DNA of 64,000 bases from Allobosea caraganae (GTDB taxonomy: Bacteria > Pseudomonadota > Alphaproteobacteria > Rhizobiales > Beijerinckiaceae). The notes beneath the pieces are model-generated. The model did not search any database, had not been told where the DNA came from, and worked only from the letters and a program-made list of their open reading frames with translations. Each line of letters starts with the position of its first letter. The first letter of the stretch is position 1. Positions 9,011 to 15,913 of this stretch are shown here, one piece after another. The stretch spans positions 124,001-188,000 of the forward strand of contig NZ_QQTO01000037.1 of NCBI RefSeq assembly GCF_003351345.1, read 5' to 3'. A program made the translations under genes and the position numbers.

Positions 9011-9367
9011 CCTGGCTGTCCTATAATGGTCAACCCGGAATGGCGCTGACACATGCCTTCAACGGCCTCGCACCGCGTTTGTTGCAATGCACAATAAACT
9101 CTCCGAACGCCACTGAGGGAAGAGCTCTGGACCGAGACGGCGTGGACTGATGACCCAACCGCTGAGGATGGCCTCCCCGCATGGCTTGTTCCACCCGGAG
9201 CCAGAGACGCGACAATCCATTGAATGTGTTGGCAAAAGGTCGGGCCCGGCCCGGCTCCTGAGCGCAAGTCACGCCACTTAGAGCATGATGCCGAAAGGTG
9301 GGCACGGGTTTTCGAACGACATCATGCTCTCACTCTTTAGATGAGAGACGGATCCGGATTTCCGGCT
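9011..9367. other. Intergenic stretch without a supported gene, containing one palindromic repeat
   Basis: Short frames exist on both strands, but none has a family-like protein or a good ribosome site. At 9280-9290 and 9320-9330 AGAGCATGATG and CATCATGCTCT form an 11-bp inverted repeat around a CCGAAA-GGGTTTTCG core. It is related to the right half of family R2 and to the element at 48083-48127. The rest holds the esterase upstream region; I see no clear promoter. Confidence 0.6.
9280..9330. repeat. Palindromic repeat (family R3, AGCATGATG type)
   Basis: Perfect 11-bp outer arms (9280-9290 and 9320-9330) enclose a GC-rich core. A similar element with arms GCATGGC/GCCATGC lies at 48083-48127. 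Such elements are widespread in Hyphomicrobiales genomes. Confidence 0.75.
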
Positions 9368-9472
9368 CTAGATCGCAGTGCGTCCTATCGGACGCAATGT
9401 GGCGATCTAGGCTTTTGTTATTGCATCGGATTGTTCCGAAAACCGGATTCCACTTTTCGGTCCGATGCTCTA
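9368..9472. repeat. 105-bp composite palindromic repeat, copy B (family R2)
   Basis: This is a direct repeat of copy A (7784-7888), offset by 1584 bp, with three mismatches in 105 positions. Its second hairpin has perfect 8-bp arms (GCATCGGA at 9423-9430, TCCGATGC at 9461-9468). The final CTA (9470-9472) supplies the TAG stop of the prenyltransferase gene, exactly as copy A does for the esterase. Confidence 0.9.
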
Positions 9473-10405
9473 GCTCCGCCGCGCCGCCGCGAACCTGGCC
9501 GCCTCCCGCAGCATGCCCGCCTCCTCGCCGAAGCCATCCAGCGCGGCGATCGCCTCGTCGCGCAGGCGGTCGCGTTCGCGCTTGGCGGCGTCGAGCCCGA
9601 GCGCCGAGACCAGCGTCGCCTTGCCCTTATCCGCATCCTTGGCCGTGGCCTTGCCGAGTTCCTCAGGCGTCGCCTCGACGTCGAGGATGTCGTCGGCGAC
9701 CTGGAAGGCTGCGCCCACCGCCCTGCCATAACGCCTGAGCGCGTCGAGCGCGGCTGCGTCGGCGCCCCCGAGCAGCGCTCCGATCTCGACGCTGGCCCTG
9801 AGCAGCGCGCCGGTCTTCATCGCCTGCAGCCGGCGGATCTCCGACTCGCTCAGCGCGCGCGGCGCCGGCTCGAAGCGCCCCTCGGCCGCGAGGTCGAACA
9901 TCTGGCCGCCGACCATGCCGCCCAGGCCCGAGGCGCGGGCCAGGCACAACACCAACGCCGCCCGCACCTGGCCCGACGCATGCGTCGCCGGATCGGCCAT
10001 CACCTCGAAGGCGAGCGTCAGCAGCGCGTCGCCGGCCAGGATCGCGGTCGCCTCGTCAAAAGCTTTGTGCACGGTCGGCCGGCCGCGGCGCGTGTCGTCA
10101 TCGTCCATTGAGGGCAGGTCGTCATGGACCAGGGAGTAGCAATGCAGCAGCTCGACCGCCGTTCCGGCGCGCAGGGCCTGTGCCTCGCTGGCGGAGAACA
10201 GCCGCGCCGCCTCGACGGTCAGGAAGGGCCGCAGCCGCTTGCCCCCGCCGAGCGCGCCATGGCGCATCGCGGCGAGCAGCCGCTCCGGCCGCGCGATCTC
10301 GCCCGCGGCCACGTCGAGCGCGAGCAGGTTGTCGAGCAGCGCCTCGACCGCTTCGGCATTTCGCGCCAGCCGCAGCGGCAGCGCGTCGTCATATCCGGAA
10401 CTCAT
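9470..10405 (-). CDS. ispA: Polyprenyl synthetase, probable farnesyl diphosphate synthase
   Basis: The 311-residue trans-prenyltransferase condenses IPP with allylic diphosphates. It shows GKR at 55-57, the first Asp-rich motif DDLPSMDDDD starting at D95, and the second DDILD at 238-242. The two extra residues in the first motif are typical of bacterial IspA farnesyl diphosphate synthases, but a geranylgeranyl product cannot be excluded. The stop codon is provided by repeat copy B. It is divergent from mtgA with 113 bp between starts. Confidence 0.92.
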   Translation of the reverse strand: MSSGYDDALPLRLARNAEAVEALLDNLLALDVAAGEIARPERLLAAMRHGALGGGKRLRPFLTVEAARLFSASEAQALRAGTAVELLHCYSLVHDDLPSMDDDDTRRGRPTVHKAFDEATAILAGDALLTLAFEVMADPATHASGQVRAALVLCLARASGLGGMVGGQMFDLAAEGRFEPAPRALSESEIRRLQAMKTGALLRASVEIGALLGGADAAALDALRRYGRAVGAAFQVADDILDVEATPEELGKATAKDADKGKATLVSALGLDAAKRERDRLRDEAIAALDGFGEEAGMLREAARFAAARRS

Positions 10406-10518
10406 GCGCCGCTCTTGGGTTCGCTTGCTTGGCGGGGGCCTTGCCGGACGGGGGCAGGATCGTCAAGCTGCGGGGGCATGACGATCGTGTCGACTTACCA
10501 TGGGCAGGGCGGCAGGGC

Positions 10519-11205
10519 ATGATCGGCCGATTGCTGGGCTGGTGCTTTCGCATCCTGCTTTACCTCGCCATCCTCCTGGCGCTGGCGCTGTTGCTGTTCC
10601 GCTTCGTCCCGGTGCCGTCGACCCTGATGCTCGGGCGCTGGCTGACCTTCAGATCGGTCGAGCGGCAATGGGTGCCGCTGGAGCAGATCTCGCCCCACCT
10701 GATCCGCGCCGTGATCGCCTCCGAGGACCAGCGCTTCTGCAGCCATGCCGGCGTCGACTGGATCGAGCTCAACAGCGTGCTCGAAGACGAGGACGGGCCG
10801 AGCCGCGGCGCCTCGACCCTGACCATGCAGACGGCCAAGAACGTCTTCCTCTGGCCGGGCCGCTCCTACCTGCGCAAGGGGCTGGAGATCCCCCTCGCCA
10901 TGGCGATCGACTTCGCCTGGCCGAAGCAGCGGGTGATCGAGGTTTATCTCAACGTTGCCGAATGGGGCGAAGGCCTGTTCGGCGCCGACGCAGCGGCGGA
11001 GTATTATTTCCACAAGCCCGCCTCCCGCCTGAGCCCGGCGGAGGCGGCACGGCTCGCCGGCGCCCTGCCCAACCCGATCCTGCGCAACCCGGCCAAACCG
11101 AGCCGCGGCTTGCAATCGGCCGCGGGGCGCGTACAGCGGCGCGTCGGTCAGTTGGGCGCGCTTGGCGACTGCGCCCTTCCACGCGGCGCGAAGGATGCCG
11201 GTTGA
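10519..11205 (+). CDS. mtgA: Monofunctional peptidoglycan glycosyltransferase
   Basis: The 228-residue protein has one N-terminal transmembrane helix (about 8-30) and a single GT51 domain. The catalytic Glu is E69 in ASEDQRF, and the GASTLTMQ motif is at 98-105. It polymerises lipid II into glycan strands at the inner membrane and lacks a transpeptidase domain, as expected for MtgA. Gene order next to ispA and rpmF is common in the order. The last 30 or so residues are Arg/Gly-rich and not conserved in character. Confidence 0.94.
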   Translation: MIGRLLGWCFRILLYLAILLALALLLFRFVPVPSTLMLGRWLTFRSVERQWVPLEQISPHLIRAVIASEDQRFCSHAGVDWIELNSVLEDEDGPSRGASTLTMQTAKNVFLWPGRSYLRKGLEIPLAMAIDFAWPKQRVIEVYLNVAEWGEGLFGADAAAEYYFHKPASRLSPAEAARLAGALPNPILRNPAKPSRGLQSAAGRVQRRVGQLGALGDCALPRGAKDAG

Positions 11206-11382
11206 GCGACCTTCTGGGAATTCGCCGGACTGCCGCTCCGCCGGAGTCATAAAAAGGTCTCGAAGCACTAGCCATTCCGGCTGTGAGCGTGTATGGGCAA
11301 CGCCTCACGAGATTGATCCGTCGTCGTGGCGGTGGCGGGGCTTTGGTGCCTGCCTCCGGATGGCGGCACGATGGAGAGTAGA

Positions 11383-11568
11383 ATGGCCGTTCCGAAGAGA
11401 AAGACTTCGCCGTCGAAGCGCGGCATGCGCCGCTCGGCCGACGCGCTGAAGCAGCCGACCTATATCGAAGACAAGAACTCCGGCGAGCTGCGCCGCCCGC
11501 ACCATGTCGACCTGAAGAGCGGCATGTATCGCGGCCGCCAGGTGCTGAAGGCCAAGGCTGACGCCTGA
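11383..11568 (+). CDS. rpmF: 50S ribosomal protein L32
   Basis: The 61-residue basic protein starts MAVPKRKTSPSKRGMRRS, the signature of L32. The alphaproteobacterial form lacks the zinc-binding cysteines, as here. The ATG at 11383 follows a GGAGAG ribosome site. A terminator with a T-run follows at 11600-11624. Confidence 0.97.
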   Translation: MAVPKRKTSPSKRGMRRSADALKQPTYIEDKNSGELRRPHHVDLKSGMYRGRQVLKAKADA

Positions 11569-11599
11569 GCCTCGGGTGCTTGCGCCGGGAGCGTTTTAA

Positions 11600-11624
11600 G
11601 GCCGGCCGCGAGGCCGGCTTTTTT
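11600..11624 (+). terminator. Rho-independent terminator of rpmF
   Basis: GCCGGCC (11601-11607) pairs with GGCCGGC (11612-11618) around a GCGA loop, followed by six T (11619-11624). Confidence 0.88.
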
Positions 11625-11651
11625 CGTTCCGGCAGCACCGTCTTCGTGTTA

Positions 11652-11665
11652 GGTTACATGTAACC
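11652..11665. promoter_or_regulatory. 14-bp perfect palindrome upstream of a MazEF-like operon
   Basis: GGTTACATGTAACC is fully self-complementary and lies 16 bp before the antitoxin ATG (11682). Antitoxins of this class repress their own promoter through palindromes, so an operator role is inferred. The spot is AT-rich relative to its surroundings. Confidence 0.6.
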
Positions 11666-11681
11666 ACCTCGGAGACTTGCC

Positions 11682-11906
11682 ATGGCCACAGCATCAGGCT
11701 CCAAGCCCTCGCGCCTGAAGGTGCGCGAGCACCGCGAGCGACTGCGCCAGCAAGGTCTTCGCCCGCTTCAGATCTGGGTGCCGGACGTGCGCGCCCCGTC
11801 CTTCAAGGCGGAGGCGCATCGGCAGTCCCTCGCCGTCGCCCACAGCCACTTGGCCCGCGACGACCAGGCCTTCATCGATGCCCTGTCCGGCTGGGATGAT
11901 GCATGA
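11682..11906 (+). CDS. MazE-like antitoxin (DUF3018 family)
   Basis: The 74-residue protein has the pattern SRLKVREHRERLRQQGLRPLQIWVPDVR followed by an acidic tail, typical of DUF3018 antitoxin MazE family proteins. It should bind DNA through the N-terminal part and the toxin through the tail. The stop overlaps the toxin start (ATGA, 11903-11906). It is probably autoregulated through the palindrome at 11652-11665. Confidence 0.88.
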   Translation: MATASGSKPSRLKVREHRERLRQQGLRPLQIWVPDVRAPSFKAEAHRQSLAVAHSHLARDDQAFIDALSGWDDA

Positions 11907-12256
11907 GGCGGGGCGATATCTGGACGGCATCGGGTGGCAAGGACTACGCCGGCAAGCCCAGGCCCGTCGTGATCGTCCAGGACGACAGCTTCGACGCGAC
12001 CGATTCGATCACGATCTGCGCCTTCACCACCGACGAGACCGACGCACCGCTCTTCCGGCTGCCGATCGAGCCAAGTGATCGGAACCGCTTGCGCTCACCC
12101 TGCCGATTGATGGTCGATAAGCTGACGACTGTCCCGAAATCCAAGCTCGGCGCGCGCATCGGCAGGCTGGACGACGAAGACATCCTCCGGCTCAATCAAG
12201 CTGCCTTGGTGTTCCTCGGACTGGCCGTTTCGCCGCGAGCTGGTCGAAAGGAGTGA
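11903..12256 (+). CDS. MazF/PemK-family endoribonuclease toxin
   Basis: The 117-residue toxin has the N-terminal MRRGDIWTA and KPRPVVIVQDDSF elements of the PemK/MazF barrel and the later LRSPCRLMVDKLTTVPKSKLG strand-helix. MazF toxins cut mRNA at short sequence motifs. The protein looks full length and overlaps its antitoxin by 4 bp, so translation is coupled. A hypothetical gene lies convergent 27 bp downstream. Confidence 0.92.
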   Translation: MRRGDIWTASGGKDYAGKPRPVVIVQDDSFDATDSITICAFTTDETDAPLFRLPIEPSDRNRLRSPCRLMVDKLTTVPKSKLGARIGRLDDEDILRLNQAALVFLGLAVSPRAGRKE

Positions 12257-12283
12257 AACGGCGGCGCGAAGGCGCAGCCGTAC

Positions 12284-12484
12284 TCAGGCCACGAGGCCGA
12301 GCTTCCGCCTGACGGCGCCCCCGGCCGCCACGCGATAACGCGCCGCCGCCACCTGCGGCGCCTCGCGCCCGCGCCGTGCGAACGGGCCGATCTCGGCCTG
12401 GCTTGCCGCCAGTTGCAGCAGGATCATCGCCAGCTCGCGCGGCGCACCTGCACCGCTCTCGTCCTGGCTGTCGGCTCTGGCCAT
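12284..12484 (-). CDS. Small hypothetical protein
   Basis: The 66-residue protein (MARADSQDESGAGAPRELAM...) is mostly helical and ends in a basic tail (RRKLGLVA). The ATG at 12484 has a GGAG about 8 bp upstream; in-frame ATGs at 12508 and 12616 are also possible. No domain is recognised. The CtrA-like palindrome at 12541-12561 lies 57 bp upstream and could serve this gene too. Confidence 0.5.
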   Translation of the reverse strand: MARADSQDESGAGAPRELAMILLQLAASQAEIGPFARRGREAPQVAAARYRVAAGGAVRRKLGLVA

Positions 12485-12540
12485 GTCCCGCTCCGAGGCG
12501 AATCGCATTCGTCGGAGCAAATTCTGCAATCTCGCGGCCA

Positions 12541-12561
12541 GCCTTAACGTTGCGTTAAGGC
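12541..12561. promoter_or_regulatory. CtrA-type box in a perfect palindrome
   Basis: GCCTTAACG (12541-12549) and CGTTAAGGC (12553-12561) are perfect inverted arms around TTG. They contain TTAA-N7-TTAA (12544-12558), the recognition pattern of the cell-cycle regulator CtrA. The site lies 103 bp before the GGDEF/EAL gene and 57 bp before the opposite small gene. CtrA is present in most Hyphomicrobiales and controls motility and second-messenger genes, so a role is plausible. Another reading is a simple hairpin. Confidence 0.5.
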
Positions 12562-12663
12562 AAAAACCTGCATCGTTTCGGGACATGTCCCCAACCTTGT
12601 CCGGCCAGGACGGCACGGAGCCGAAGGGCTCTGCGCAACCAGCGCCATTGAGGCCTCAGAACG

Positions 12664-14352
12664 ATGCCCGCGCCGTCGATACTCAGCCCCCGCGACGAGG
12701 CCCTGGCCGATCCGCGCAGCCTGCTCTCCTCGATCGGCGAAGTGGCCTATAGCTGGGACATCGCCAGCGACGCGCTGAAATGGGGCCCCAATGCGCAGGA
12801 CGTGCTCGGAGCGCTCTCCGAGACGGTGATGGGCCGCGGCCTCGCCTTCGCCGGCCTGGTCGAGCCCGGCAGCGGCCGCAGCCGCTATGACGCGATCTTC
12901 TCCTCCGGCGGTCACGACGATGGCGAGGGCGTGGTCTATCGCACCCGCTATGCCGCGGCCTTCCCCAACCGCACCATGTGGATCGAGGACGCCGGGCGCT
13001 GGTTCGCCGGCATCGACGGCCGTCCGGCCAGCGCCCGCGGCGTGCTGCGGCTCGAGCGCGCGGTCAGGCCCGAGGAGCTCGGCCAGCCGAGCCGCGACAA
13101 TTGCGACCGCTCGGCGCTGATCGAGCGCGTCGAGGCGGCGCTGGGCGAGCATCTTCCGGCCGAGCGCCCCGTCGTCCTGCTGGTCGCGGCGATCGACGAG
13201 CTCGCCCGGCTCAACGACGATTTCGGCCATGAGGCCACCGACGAGATCATCGCCGTCGTGCAGGAGCGGCTGCGCTCGGTGCTGCGCCGGCGCGACCATC
13301 TCGTGCGCTATTCCAGCAACCGCTTCGCCATCCTGCTGAGCGGCTGCCCCGCGAACCAGGTCGAGCCCGCCGCCCGGCGCTTCATCAAGGCCGTCGCGCA
13401 ATCGGCCATCGAGACGGCGCGCGGCATCGCGCTCACGCGCCTGCGCGTCGGCGCCGCGATCGCGCCCGACCTTTCGCGCCACGCCGGCATCCTGGTCGCC
13501 GCGGCCGAGAACGCCCTCACCTTCGCCCGCTCCGGCGCGGTCGATTCGGCGGTGATCGCCAAGCAGCGCACGGCCCGCGAGCCGGGTATCGAGGCGCCCG
13601 GCTTCGACATCCAGGCGGTCGCGGCCCTGAACGAGCGCCGCGTCACGCTGGCGCTGCAGCCGATCGTGCGGGCGAAGTCGCGCGAGGTCGCCTTTCACGA
13701 ATCATTGCTGCGGGTCGGCCGCGGCGAGAGCGGGCTCCATTTCGCCCCGGCTGAACTGATCCCGCTGCTTGAGCGGCGCGGACTGGTGCGCCTGTTCGAC
13801 CATCGCGTGCTCGAGCTGGCCGTCGATATGCTGGCGAAGGACGCCGCCATGACGCTGTCGATCAACGTCTCGCCGCGCTCGCTGAACGATCCGGAATGGC
13901 TCGACGCCTTCCTGGCGGCGACGAACGGCGCCAGAAGCGTCGCCGAGCGCCTGATCGTCGAGGTCACGGAGACGGCGACGATCGAGGACCCGCCGCGCAT
14001 GGCCCGCCTGCTCGGGCGGATCAAGGACCAGGGGGCGCGCATCGCCATCGACGATTTCGGCGCCGGCCACACCTCGCTCCGGCACCTGCGCGCCTTCCCG
14101 ATCGACATCCTCAAGCTCGACGGCGCCTTCACCCAGAACCTGCGCCGCTCGACCGACGACCGCTTCTACGTGCGCACCCTGATCGACCTCGCCCGCCATC
14201 TCATGGTCGACACTGTCGCCGAATGGGTCGACGACGACCTCCAGGCGAACATGCTGACCGACTGGGGCGTGACCTATCTGCAGGGCCACCTCGTCGGCAA
14301 GGCCGAGCTGTGGCAGCCGGAAGCGGCAGGGTCGCTGCGTGCGGCGGGGTGA
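12664..14352 (+). CDS. c-di-GMP phosphodiesterase with degenerate GGDEF domain (PAS-like/GGDEF/EAL)
   Basis: The 562-residue soluble protein has a PAS-like N-terminus (about 20-130), a GGDEF-fold domain (about 150-300) and an EAL domain (about 315-555). The GGDEF signature is replaced by YSSNRFAIL, so diguanylate cyclase activity is not expected. The EAL part keeps ESLLR, INVSPRSL, VEVTET, IDDFGAGHTSL, LKLDG, AEWVD and YLQGH. These cover the expected metal and catalytic positions, so phosphodiesterase activity is likely. The degenerate GGDEF domain may act as a GTP sensor. A CtrA-type palindrome lies upstream and a ParDE pair downstream. Confidence 0.85.
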   Translation: MPAPSILSPRDEALADPRSLLSSIGEVAYSWDIASDALKWGPNAQDVLGALSETVMGRGLAFAGLVEPGSGRSRYDAIFSSGGHDDGEGVVYRTRYAAAFPNRTMWIEDAGRWFAGIDGRPASARGVLRLERAVRPEELGQPSRDNCDRSALIERVEAALGEHLPAERPVVLLVAAIDELARLNDDFGHEATDEIIAVVQERLRSVLRRRDHLVRYSSNRFAILLSGCPANQVEPAARRFIKAVAQSAIETARGIALTRLRVGAAIAPDLSRHAGILVAAAENALTFARSGAVDSAVIAKQRTAREPGIEAPGFDIQAVAALNERRVTLALQPIVRAKSREVAFHESLLRVGRGESGLHFAPAELIPLLERRGLVRLFDHRVLELAVDMLAKDAAMTLSINVSPRSLNDPEWLDAFLAATNGARSVAERLIVEVTETATIEDPPRMARLLGRIKDQGARIAIDDFGAGHTSLRHLRAFPIDILKLDGAFTQNLRRSTDDRFYVRTLIDLARHLMVDTVAEWVDDDLQANMLTDWGVTYLQGHLVGKAELWQPEAAGSLRAAG

Positions 14353-14368
14353 AGCTGCAATAAGCATA

Positions 14369-14402
14369 TTTGTGATTTTATCTTATCTGGTAGAATGATC
14401 AT
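14369..14402 (+). promoter_or_regulatory. AT-rich promoter region of the ParDE pair
   Basis: This stretch is clearly richer in A and T than its flanks. TTTGTG (14369-14374) and TAGAAT (14391-14396) form a plausible sigma-70 type pair with a 16-bp spacer. An 8-bp palindrome ATGATCAT (14395-14402) covers the end of the minus-10 and could be an operator. The ribosome site GGAGGT follows at 14403-14408. Confidence 0.45.
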
Positions 14403-14413
14403 GGAGGTGCCCG

Positions 14414-14683
14414 ATGGCGACCATGACCATTTCCCTGCCCGTGGCGATGAAGGATTGGGTCGAAGCCCAGATCGCGCAGGGTGAATTCGCGAGCACGAGT
14501 GACTACGTCCGCGACCTCATCCGGCGCGACCGCGAGCGCCGTTCCAAATCGGAGCTGACGCTGGACGACCTCCGCCGGATCGTCGATGAATCCCGCAAGA
14601 GCGGTATTGGCAACCGGCCGCTCAACGAGATTCTCGCCGAGGGCGACCAGATCGCCAAGGCTCGCGGCATCTTCCGTGAGTAG
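14414..14683 (+). CDS. parD: ParD-family antitoxin (ribbon-helix-helix)
   Basis: The 89-residue protein starts MATMTISLPVAMKDWVEAQI, a ribbon-helix-helix strand followed by FASTSDYVRDLIRRDRER. This is the ParD/CC2985 pattern. The C-terminal half would bind the toxin. A good GGAGGT ribosome site lies 6 bp before the ATG. The gene overlaps the toxin start by 8 bp. Confidence 0.92.
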   Translation: MATMTISLPVAMKDWVEAQIAQGEFASTSDYVRDLIRRDRERRSKSELTLDDLRRIVDESRKSGIGNRPLNEILAEGDQIAKARGIFRE

Positions 14684-14966
14684 CTTCAGCACGACAGCGC
14701 GAGCGGACGACGACCTTCTCGACATCTACCTCTTCGGCATCGAACGGTTCGGCCGCTTGCAAGCAGCGCGCTATCTAGCCGACATGCACCACGTCTTCAC
14801 CCTGCTCGGCGAGAACCCGCGCATGGGCCGCGAAGCCGACAGGATCGCGCCCGGCGTGAGGCGGCACGAGCATGGCGCGCACGTCATCTTTTATGAAGAA
14901 GCCGGTTCGGGCGCCCTGATACTTGCCATCGTGCACAAGGCCGGCGTGGAGCGCCTCGAGCTATAG
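14676..14966 (+). CDS. parE: ParE-family toxin, GTG start
   Basis: The 96-residue RelE/ParE-fold protein shows ADDDLLDIYLFGIERFG, the TLLGENPRMGREADRIAPGVRR turn and HVIFYEEAGSGALILAIVHK. ParE toxins inhibit gyrase. No ATG fits the family start; the GTG at 14676 gives MSSFSTTARADDDL, overlaps the ParD stop by 8 bp and is preferred. A frame opening at 14586 would be too long. All core segments are present, so the toxin looks intact. A hairpin terminator follows at 14990-15012. Confidence 0.88.
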   Translation: MSSFSTTARADDDLLDIYLFGIERFGRLQAARYLADMHHVFTLLGENPRMGREADRIAPGVRRHEHGAHVIFYEEAGSGALILAIVHKAGVERLEL

Positions 14967-14989
14967 GCAACGCCGAACCGCAACTGAAG

Positions 14990-15012
14990 ATGCCCGGGCC
15001 AGGCCCGGGCAT
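14990..15012. terminator. Hairpin between the convergent ParDE and phaR units
   Basis: ATGCCCGGGC (14990-14999) pairs with GCCCGGGCAT (15003-15012). The gap between the convergent stops is short (14966 to 15025), so a shared terminator is likely. A near-identical hairpin occurs at 26338-26360, showing it belongs to a dispersed repeat family. Confidence 0.65.
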
Positions 15013-15024
15013 GAGATTATCGGC

Positions 15025-15624
15025 TCACTTCGCCTTGGCGAGCTTGTCCAGCCGGTCGCGCATTTCCGAAAGCTCGCGCTTGAGGTCGCCGAGCTCGTCG
15101 CCCTTGGCCGCCGCCGGAGCCGCTTCCGACTCGGCCTTCGCCTTGGCGGCAGCCGCTGCGGCGAAGGGGTTGAACAGCCGGAAGGCCTCGGTGAAGATCG
15201 CCATGTTGGCGCGCGTCTGCGCCTGGATCGCATCCAGCGCCCCGCCGCCGAAGGCGCCGCCCGGGAAGGCCTTGCCCATCTGCTCGCGGAACTGCCCCTG
15301 GTCCTTCGTCAGATTGTCCATCGAGAATTCGAGGTAGCGCGGCACCAGCGCCTGCATGCTGTCGCCATAGAAGCGGATCAGTTGGCGCAGGAAGGTGATC
15401 GGCAGCAGGTTCTGCCCGTCCTTGCTCTCCTCGTCGAAGATGATCTGGGCCAGCACGGAGCGCGTGATGTCCTCGCCCGTCTTTGCGTCATAGACGACGA
15501 AATCCTCGCCGCCACGCACCAAGCCGGCAAGATCCTCCAACGTGACGTAGGAGCTTGTCCCGGTGTGGTAGAGCCTGCGATTGGCATATTTCTTGATGAC
15601 GGTCGGTTCTTTTTCGCTGGCCAT
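15025..15624 (-). CDS. phaR: Polyhydroxyalkanoate synthesis repressor
   Basis: The 199-residue protein has the N-terminal PHA accumulation regulator DNA-binding domain (IKKYANRRLYHTGTSSYVTL, about 12-70). A PHB-binding segment follows (FLRQLIRFYGDSMQALVPRYLE), then an Ala-rich linker and a C-terminal coiled coil (KGDELGDLKRELSEMRDRLDKL). PhaR represses phasin and PHB genes and is released by PHB granules. Starts at 15627 or 15636 are also possible because ATG codons are clustered. It is divergent from phaA with a candidate operator between them. Confidence 0.93.
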   Translation of the reverse strand: MASEKEPTVIKKYANRRLYHTGTSSYVTLEDLAGLVRGGEDFVVYDAKTGEDITRSVLAQIIFDEESKDGQNLLPITFLRQLIRFYGDSMQALVPRYLEFSMDNLTKDQGQFREQMGKAFPGGAFGGGALDAIQAQTRANMAIFTEAFRLFNPFAAAAAAKAKAESEAAPAAAKGDELGDLKRELSEMRDRLDKLAKAK

Positions 15625-15702
15625 CATGTCCCACATTTGTTGGTTCGCGCCTGACCTTGAGACCGGACGGAACGATCCTCCCGCGGAGACGATAGCCTGT
15701 CA

Positions 15703-15717
15703 GCAGCTTGCTGCAAG
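15703..15717. promoter_or_regulatory. Candidate PhaR operator
   Basis: GCAGC-TT-GCTGC (15703-15714) is a perfect palindrome that overlaps the odd palindrome CTTGCTGCAAG (15707-15717). It lies 79 bp upstream of phaR. Alphaproteobacterial PhaR is known to bind TGC-rich palindromes of the CTGC-N3-GCAG kind. Assignment to PhaR is inference from site type and location. Confidence 0.5.
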
Positions 15718-15913
15718 TTTTTTAAATAACAGCATAAAGTCGAGTCTGAACCGACGCTGAACATGGCCGCCACCCCCGGCGCGCGCCGCCTGGACGCTTT
15801 GCCGCCCCCCGTGCCCTTTCGACAGCTTGACGCGGCGGCGGCGGGCTTCGAAGGTGCGGACAGAAACCCGGTCGATCCGCAGGACCGACGAGACAACAGC
15901 GAGGAATCCTCCC

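Noticed and set aside
9030..9305. A possible 91-residue leftward protein upstream of the esterase
   Set aside because: No family resemblance, no convincing ribosome site, and it runs into a palindromic repeat.
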